A DNA stretch of 9,921 bases from Clostridia bacterium (GTDB taxonomy: Bacteria; Bacillota; Clostridia; UMGS1883). Under the pieces are notes generated by a model. That model searched no databases. It saw nothing but the letters and a program-made list of their open reading frames with translations, and was not told the origin of the DNA. Numbering within the stretch: the first letter of the stretch is position 1; every line of letters begins with the position of its first letter. Where the stretch lies: NCBI GenBank assembly GCA_017441965.1, contig JAFSBF010000090.1:1-9921 (forward strand), given 5' to 3'. Of the stretch, positions 6,583 to 9,921 are shown piece by piece. Both the position numbers and the translations under genes were made by a program.

Positions 6583-7473
6583 GTGAGAACCAAATCAATT
6601 TTCACCGGCTCTTGCTGTGCGATAATCACACCATTTGACAAAAACGGTAATCCTAACTTTGATGCGCTTGCAAAAATTATAGAGCAGCAGATAGAAGGCG
6701 GTACTGACGCTATCTGTGCCTGCGGAACAACGGGCGAAGCTTCTACAATGAATGATAAGGAGCATCTTGGTGTTATTGAATACATTGTAAAAAAGGTTGA
6801 CGGCAAAATCCCCGTTATTGCAGGAACAGGCTCTAATGATACACGCCACGGCATCGCACTTTGCAAGGATGCTGCATCACTTGGCGTAGACGGTCTTTTG
6901 ATTGTTACACCTTATTACAACAAAACTTCTCAGCGTGGTCTTATCCATCACTATGAAACACTTGCAGACAGTGTTGATAAGCCTATTATCCTCTACAATG
7001 TTCCGGGCAGAACGGGTGTTAATATTGCACCTTCTACGCTTGCGGCTCTTTCCGACCACCCCAACATTGCAGGTATTAAAGAGGCGTCGGGAAATATGGC
7101 GCAGGTTGTTGAAATGGTTTCTCTGTGCGGAGATAAAATTGATTTTTATTCAGGCTGTGACGAAATCAATGTTCCGATTGCATCTGTCGGCGGAAAGGGT
7201 GCTATTTCAGTTCTTGCAAACGTTGCCCCTAAACAGACACACGATATGATACAGTTTGCGCTTGACGGTAACTTCAAGGAGGCTGCAAAGCTCCAGTGCG
7301 AGGCACTTGACCTTATCAATGCCCTTTTCTGTGAGGTTAATCCCATACCCGTTAAAGAGGCTATGAACATTCTCGGTTTTGATGCAGGTCCTACAAGACT
7401 TCCTCTTTACAAAATGGCGGACGAAAATGTCGAGCGTCTGAGAAATTCAATGAAAAATTACGGCATAATATAA
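6583..7473 (+). CDS. dapA: 4-hydroxy-tetrahydrodipicolinate synthase
   Basis: DapA condenses pyruvate with aspartate semialdehyde, the first committed step of diaminopimelate and lysine synthesis, in the cytoplasm. Start GTG 6583 is set by GGGAGG (6570-6575), 7 nt away, giving 296 residues. The in-frame TTG at 6568 precedes the ribosome binding site and is rejected. The fold is a TIM barrel. Visible motifs are FTGSCCAIITPF near the N-terminus, CGTTGEA with Thr49/Thr50, VTPYYNK with Tyr112, the LYNVPGRTG loop with Tyr138 and Arg143, and the Schiff-base lysine Lys166 in GIKEASG. All key residues are present. It receives its substrate from the product of asd, 15 nt upstream, and passes it to DapB. 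Downstream, a perfect hairpin separates it from dapB. Confidence 0.97.
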   Translation: MRTKSIFTGSCCAIITPFDKNGNPNFDALAKIIEQQIEGGTDAICACGTTGEASTMNDKEHLGVIEYIVKKVDGKIPVIAGTGSNDTRHGIALCKDAASLGVDGLLIVTPYYNKTSQRGLIHHYETLADSVDKPIILYNVPGRTGVNIAPSTLAALSDHPNIAGIKEASGNMAQVVEMVSLCGDKIDFYSGCDEINVPIASVGGKGAISVLANVAPKQTHDMIQFALDGNFKEAAKLQCEALDLINALFCEVNPIPVKEAMNILGFDAGPTRLPLYKMADENVERLRNSMKNYGII

Positions 7474-7486
7474 TAAAAACAGAATA

Positions 7487-7520
7487 AAATTAAACCGTGC
7501 CTTGCGGCACGGTTTAATTT
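7487..7520 (+). terminator. Perfect 15-bp hairpin between dapA and dapB (attenuator or terminator)
   Basis: AAATTAAACCGTGCC (7487-7501) pairs without mismatch with GGCACGGTTTAATTT (7506-7520) across a TTGC loop. The stem ends in TTTAATTT but then runs into AAAAAGG, the area of the dapB ribosome binding site, rather than a clean U-tract. It could be a partial terminator, an RNA-processing or stability element, or a bidirectional structure. It probably lowers dapB and trhA expression relative to asd-dapA. Confidence 0.7.
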
Positions 7521-7540
7521 AAAAAGGTGGATTTATTCAT

Positions 7541-8299
7541 ATGATAAATATAATTTTAGTCGGCGCAAACGGAAAAATGGGACAGGTAATCTCCCGTATA
7601 ACAGAGGAAGATGTAAACGCAAATATTGTCTGTGGCATCGACATAAATACAGAAAAGAAGAATTCTTTTCCCGTATATTCTTCCTTTGCAGATGTGAAAG
7701 AAAAATGCGATGTAATTATCGATTTTTCACATCCTTCCTCCCTTTCCGCAGTTCTCGAATATGCCATAAGCAATAAAAAGGCAATCGTTATTGCTACAAC
7801 GGGGCTTTCTGATGAACAAATTCTTTCTATTAAGGCAGCAGCTCAGATAATTCCCGTTTTCTTCAGTGCAAATATGTCTTTGGGTGTAAATCTTATAATT
7901 CAGCTTGCAAAAAAGGCAACCGCTCTTTTAGAAGATAATTTTGATATCGAAATTATTGAAAAGCATCACAACCTTAAAATTGATGCACCGAGTGGAACGG
8001 CTCTTGCCATTGCTGACGCTATTAATGAAACGAGTGCACACTCAAACGAATATGTATATGACCGCCACAGTATGCGTAAAAAGCGCAGCAAGCGTGAAAT
8101 TGGAATTCACAGTGTGCGTAGCGGTACAATTGTGGGTGAACACGATGTTATTTTTGCGGGCAATGATGAAATCATTGAAATCAAGCATACTGCAACAAGT
8201 AAGGAGATTTTTGCAGTTGGCGCAGTTAAGGCGGCGCACTTCCTCGCAAATAAAACTCCCGGTTTTTATAATATGGACGACCTTATCGCCGGCATCTAA
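7541..8299 (+). CDS. dapB: 4-hydroxy-tetrahydrodipicolinate reductase
   Basis: DapB reduces hydroxy-tetrahydrodipicolinate to tetrahydrodipicolinate with NAD(P)H, the step after DapA. The 252-residue protein begins at ATG 7541 behind AAGGTGG (7524-7530). The dinucleotide-binding motif is VGANGKMGQ at residues 7-15. Next come the DFSHPSS region and IATTGLS around residue 87. The active-site signature EKHHNLKIDAPSGTA spans residues 140-154, with His142 the expected catalytic residue and Lys146 its partner. The length is at the short end but usual for Gram-positive DapB. Codons are more AT-rich than in asd and dapA, perhaps reflecting lower expression past the intergenic hairpin. The next gene starts 21 nt after its stop. 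Confidence 0.96.
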   Translation: MINIILVGANGKMGQVISRITEEDVNANIVCGIDINTEKKNSFPVYSSFADVKEKCDVIIDFSHPSSLSAVLEYAISNKKAIVIATTGLSDEQILSIKAAAQIIPVFFSANMSLGVNLIIQLAKKATALLEDNFDIEIIEKHHNLKIDAPSGTALAIADAINETSAHSNEYVYDRHSMRKKRSKREIGIHSVRSGTIVGEHDVIFAGNDEIIEIKHTATSKEIFAVGAVKAAHFLANKTPGFYNMDDLIAGI

Positions 8300-8320
8300 A
8301 GGAATTTTAAGGAGGTTTTT

Positions 8321-8992
8321 ATGAAAAGAACATCTCTTGGTGACAGAATACTTCCCTCCTACACTAAAGGGGAGGAAATTTTCAATATGGTCACCCACAT
8401 CGTAGGCGGTGCTTTGGGTGTTTGTTATCTTGTGCTTTGCGTTATAATGGCAGCAATCCACAAAAACGCTTACGGAGTGGTTTCCTCCGCAATTTACGGT
8501 GCATCTGTGATACTTCTTTTTACTATGTCGAGTATTTATCACGGACTTCGCCCCGGTATGGCAAAAAAGGTACTGCAGGTAATTGACCACTGCACAATCT
8601 ATGTTATGATTGCAGGAACCTATACCCCCATTACCCTTTCAGCAATGAGGCAAATTTCCCCTGCTCAGGCATGGACACTCTTTGGAATTGTATGGGGAAT
8701 AACCTTTGTAGCAATGGTTTTCACAGCAATTGACCATAATAAATTTAAAAAGCTTTCTATGATTTGTTATATCGGTCTTGGATGGTTTGTTGTTGGTTTC
8801 TGGAAAACCACCTATGCCGCAATAGGTATGGGCGGTGCAGTTTATCTTGCCCTTGGCGGTGTGCTTTATACAATCGGTGCAGTGCTTTACGGCATCGGAA
8901 AAAAGAAACGCTACATTCATTCACTGTTTCATATATTCGTAAATGTAGCAAGCCTGATGCATTTCTTCTGCATACTTTTTTATGCAGTGTAA
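8321..8992 (+). CDS. trhA: Hemolysin III / PAQR-family membrane protein (TrhA type)
   Basis: This is a 223-residue integral membrane protein of the hemolysin III (bacterial PAQR) family, with about seven hydrophobic segments. Bacterial members are linked to membrane fluidity and lipid homeostasis; the name hemolysin is historical. It starts at ATG 8321 behind AAGGAGG. Family zinc-site residues are visible: His74 in SSIYHGL, Asp89 and His90 in VIDHCTIYVMIAGTYTP, and His200 and His204 in YIHSLFHIFV. The N-terminal cytoplasmic part ends in EIFNMVTHIVGG. It lies 21 nt after dapB on the same strand with no terminator between, so it is probably the last gene of the lysine unit. That is an unusual partner with no obvious link to lysine synthesis. 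The symbol follows family naming and the activity is untested here. Confidence 0.9.
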   Translation: MKRTSLGDRILPSYTKGEEIFNMVTHIVGGALGVCYLVLCVIMAAIHKNAYGVVSSAIYGASVILLFTMSSIYHGLRPGMAKKVLQVIDHCTIYVMIAGTYTPITLSAMRQISPAQAWTLFGIVWGITFVAMVFTAIDHNKFKKLSMICYIGLGWFVVGFWKTTYAAIGMGGAVYLALGGVLYTIGAVLYGIGKKKRYIHSLFHIFVNVASLMHFFCILFYAV

Positions 8993-9004
8993 GGCTGACA
9001 AGGA

Positions 9005-9037
9005 ATCAAAAACGAGGTACACGCCCCCGTTTTTGAT
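9005..9037 (+). terminator. Hairpin after trhA, likely terminator
   Basis: ATCAAAAACG (9005-9014) pairs perfectly with CGTTTTTGAT (9028-9037), with a further GG/CC pairing inside the loop. It lies 12 nt after the trhA stop. The T-run is inside the 3' arm, so it works as a terminator only in part or acts together with the next two hairpins. Confidence 0.6.
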
Positions 9038-9046
9038 GAATTTAGC

Positions 9047-9066
9047 GTTAAGGGTACACCCTTAAC
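9047..9066. repeat. Near-perfect palindrome of unknown role
   Basis: GTTAAGGGT (9047-9055) and ACCCTTAAC (9058-9066) are exact reverse complements around AC. No T-run follows, so it is a weak terminator candidate. It may be an operator-like palindrome or one copy of a dispersed intergenic repeat. The core GGTACAC also occurs in the loop of the preceding hairpin at 9016-9022. Confidence 0.6.
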
Positions 9067-9091
9067 AATCCCCTTTACAAGATTTTAAATA

Positions 9092-9125
9092 AAAAAATAT
9101 CTCTCCATCAGGAGAGATATTTTTT
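9092..9125. terminator. Bidirectional terminator between converging units
   Basis: AAAAAATATCTCTCC (9092-9106) pairs perfectly with GGAGAGATATTTTTT (9111-9125) across ATCA. The A-run and T-run give a U-tail on either strand, so it can end both trhA transcription and the ffh-rpsP-khpA transcript. The 3' arm touches the khpA stop codon at 9124-9126. Confidence 0.92.
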
Positions 9126-9354
9126 ATTCAACTATATCAACGATAACCTTTTTACCGTCTCTGCCGGAAGCGGCACGCATAACAGTTCTGATTGCCTTTG
9201 CAATTCTACCCTGTCTGCCGATAACCTTTCCCATATCTGCGGGATTAACTCTCAGCTCAAGAAGGTCTGAATCTTCACGTTCAATTAAGGTAACATTGAC
9301 CTCCTCAGGAAATTGGACAAGAGGTTTAACAATTGTCTCGAGTAGTTCCTTCAT
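9124..9354 (-). CDS. khpA: KH-domain RNA-binding protein KhpA
   Basis: KhpA is a 76-residue single KH-domain RNA-binding protein. In Firmicutes it often pairs with KhpB/EloR, binds RNA broadly and affects cell division and elongation. The KH signature is MGKVIGRQGRIAKAIRT, with the GXXG loop GRQG at residues 46-49. The start is ATG 9354 with AAAGG about 11 nt upstream. It follows rpsP by 22 nt in the usual order. The gene ends directly at a strong bidirectional terminator, so rimM, trmD and rplS, which often come next in this cluster, are not part of this transcript. Confidence 0.95.
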   Translation of the reverse strand: MKELLETIVKPLVQFPEEVNVTLIEREDSDLLELRVNPADMGKVIGRQGRIAKAIRTVMRAASGRDGKKVIVDIVE

Positions 9355-9376
9355 GTACTATCAACCTTTCTTAATT

Positions 9377-9622
9377 TTAGTCGATTATACCGTTTTTCTT
9401 GAGCAGGCTCTTTACAGTGTCTGTAGGCTGAGCACCGTTAGCAATCCACTGCTTTACCTTCTCGCCGTCAACTGTGAACACTGAAGGCTCTGTAAGGGGA
9501 TTGTATGTTCCGATTTCCTCGATAAATCTACCGTCACGGGGATAACGGGAATCTGCTACAACTACACGATAATAAGGAGCTTTCTTAGCACCCATTCTTC
9601 TAAGTCTGATTTTTACTGCCAT
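9377..9622 (-). CDS. rpsP: 30S ribosomal protein S16
   Basis: S16 binds 16S rRNA and assists assembly of the small ribosomal subunit. The 81-residue protein begins [20 protein letters not shown] and continues [20 protein letters not shown], the highly conserved N-terminal half of the family. It ends [17 protein letters not shown]. The start ATG 9622 has GGAGGTG 6 nt upstream. It lies 64 nt downstream of ffh and 22 nt upstream of khpA on the same strand. Length is normal. Confidence 0.98.
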   Translation of the reverse strand: MAVKIRLRRMGAKKAPYYRVVVADSRYPRDGRFIEEIGTYNPLTEPSVFTVDGEKVKQWIANGAQPTDTVKSLLKKNGIID

Positions 9623-9652
9623 TTTTTACACCTCCGTAAAATATTGTTTATA

Positions 9653-9670
9653 TAATAACTTACGTTATTA
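9653..9670 (-). other. Small AT-rich hairpin between ffh and rpsP
   Basis: TAATAAC (9653-9659) pairs with GTTATTA (9664-9670) around TTAC. It is weak and has no GC core. It may affect rpsP mRNA processing or nothing at all. The rest of the 64-nt gap is AT-rich, with no clear promoter. Confidence 0.35.
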
Positions 9671-9686
9671 ACTAAATTAATTTTGT

Positions 9687-9921
9687 TTAAAAAGGGAACC
9701 GCATCTTTTTAAGCTTTTTCGGGTCAGAAAACATCTTCATCATTTTCTGCATTTGTTCGAATTGTTTTAAAAAGAGGTTTACATCCTGAACGCCCAGACC
9801 GCATCCGTTTGCAATTCTTTTTCTGCGGCTGCCGTTTATGATTTCGGGGTTTTCACGTTCCTTTTTCGTCATAGAACAGATTATTGCCTCTGTCCTTACA
9901 AATTGCTTGTCATCAAGCTTA
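9687..9921 (-). CDS. ffh: Signal recognition particle protein Ffh, C-terminal end
   Basis: Only the last 78 residues are in the window; the frame is open to base 9921 and the N-terminal and GTPase domains lie beyond it. Ffh binds SRP RNA and signal sequences to target membrane proteins. The visible part is the end of the methionine-rich M domain: [20 protein letters not shown], then [18 protein letters not shown] (the RNA-binding SRRKRIA.G.G signature), then LLKQF-like [15 protein letters not shown]. It ends at TAA 9687 after KKMRFPF. It heads the ffh-rpsP-khpA run on this strand. Confidence 0.97.
   Translation of the reverse strand, partial: KLDDKQFVRTEAIICSMTKKERENPEIINGSRRKRIANGCGLGVQDVNLFLKQFEQMQKMMKMFSDPKKLKKMRFPF

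Noticed and set aside
8042..8590. Minus-strand 182-residue open frame across dapB and trhA
   Set aside because: It overlaps two well-supported genes and shows no recognisable domain or ribosome binding site.

Overview
The window reads as chromosomal DNA of a low-GC Gram-positive bacterium, most likely an anaerobic gut-type Clostridia. The basis is a SpoIID/LytB-type protein next to queA, an asd-dapA-dapB run, an ffh-rpsP-khpA run, strong GGAGG ribosome binding sites and AT-rich intergenic DNA. No 16S or other marker is present, so I do not name a genus.

Positions 1 to about 2,900-3,020 look like the end of an integrated mobile element. They hold the 3' part of an unrecognised gene (1-576), a small glycine-zipper protein (590-949) with its own terminator, and a large serine recombinase (1121-2842) with a terminator. 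The recombinase leader (1004-1092) carries two adjacent arrays of short direct repeats. Proline codon use in this part differs from that of the core genes. The far end of the element lies outside the window. Between the recombinase and queA there is about 200 bp of non-coding DNA. Here a 10-bp word that also forms part of the 3' end of queA recurs in direct and inverted orientation, so this is the best candidate for the element's attachment site.

Positions 3080-5399 (minus strand) hold a SpoIID/LytB-domain exported protein followed by queA (tRNA queuosine synthesis), 7 nt apart, with a minus-strand terminator just past queA. Positions 5479-8992 (plus strand) form a lysine/diaminopimelate unit: a near-consensus extended -10 promoter, asd, dapA, dapB and a hemolysin III/TrhA-type membrane protein. 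A perfect 15-bp hairpin lies between dapA and dapB. Asd makes aspartate semialdehyde, DapA condenses it with pyruvate, and DapB reduces the product toward diaminopimelate and lysine.

Positions 8993-9123 contain three successive hairpins, the last a bidirectional terminator separating the converging units. Positions 9124-9921 (minus strand) hold the translation and secretion cluster ffh (C-terminal end only), rpsP and khpA, which ends at that terminator.

I found no proven new system. The least explained parts are the recombinase-linked gene pair, the repeat arrays in the recombinase leader, and the repeats at the element/queA junction.
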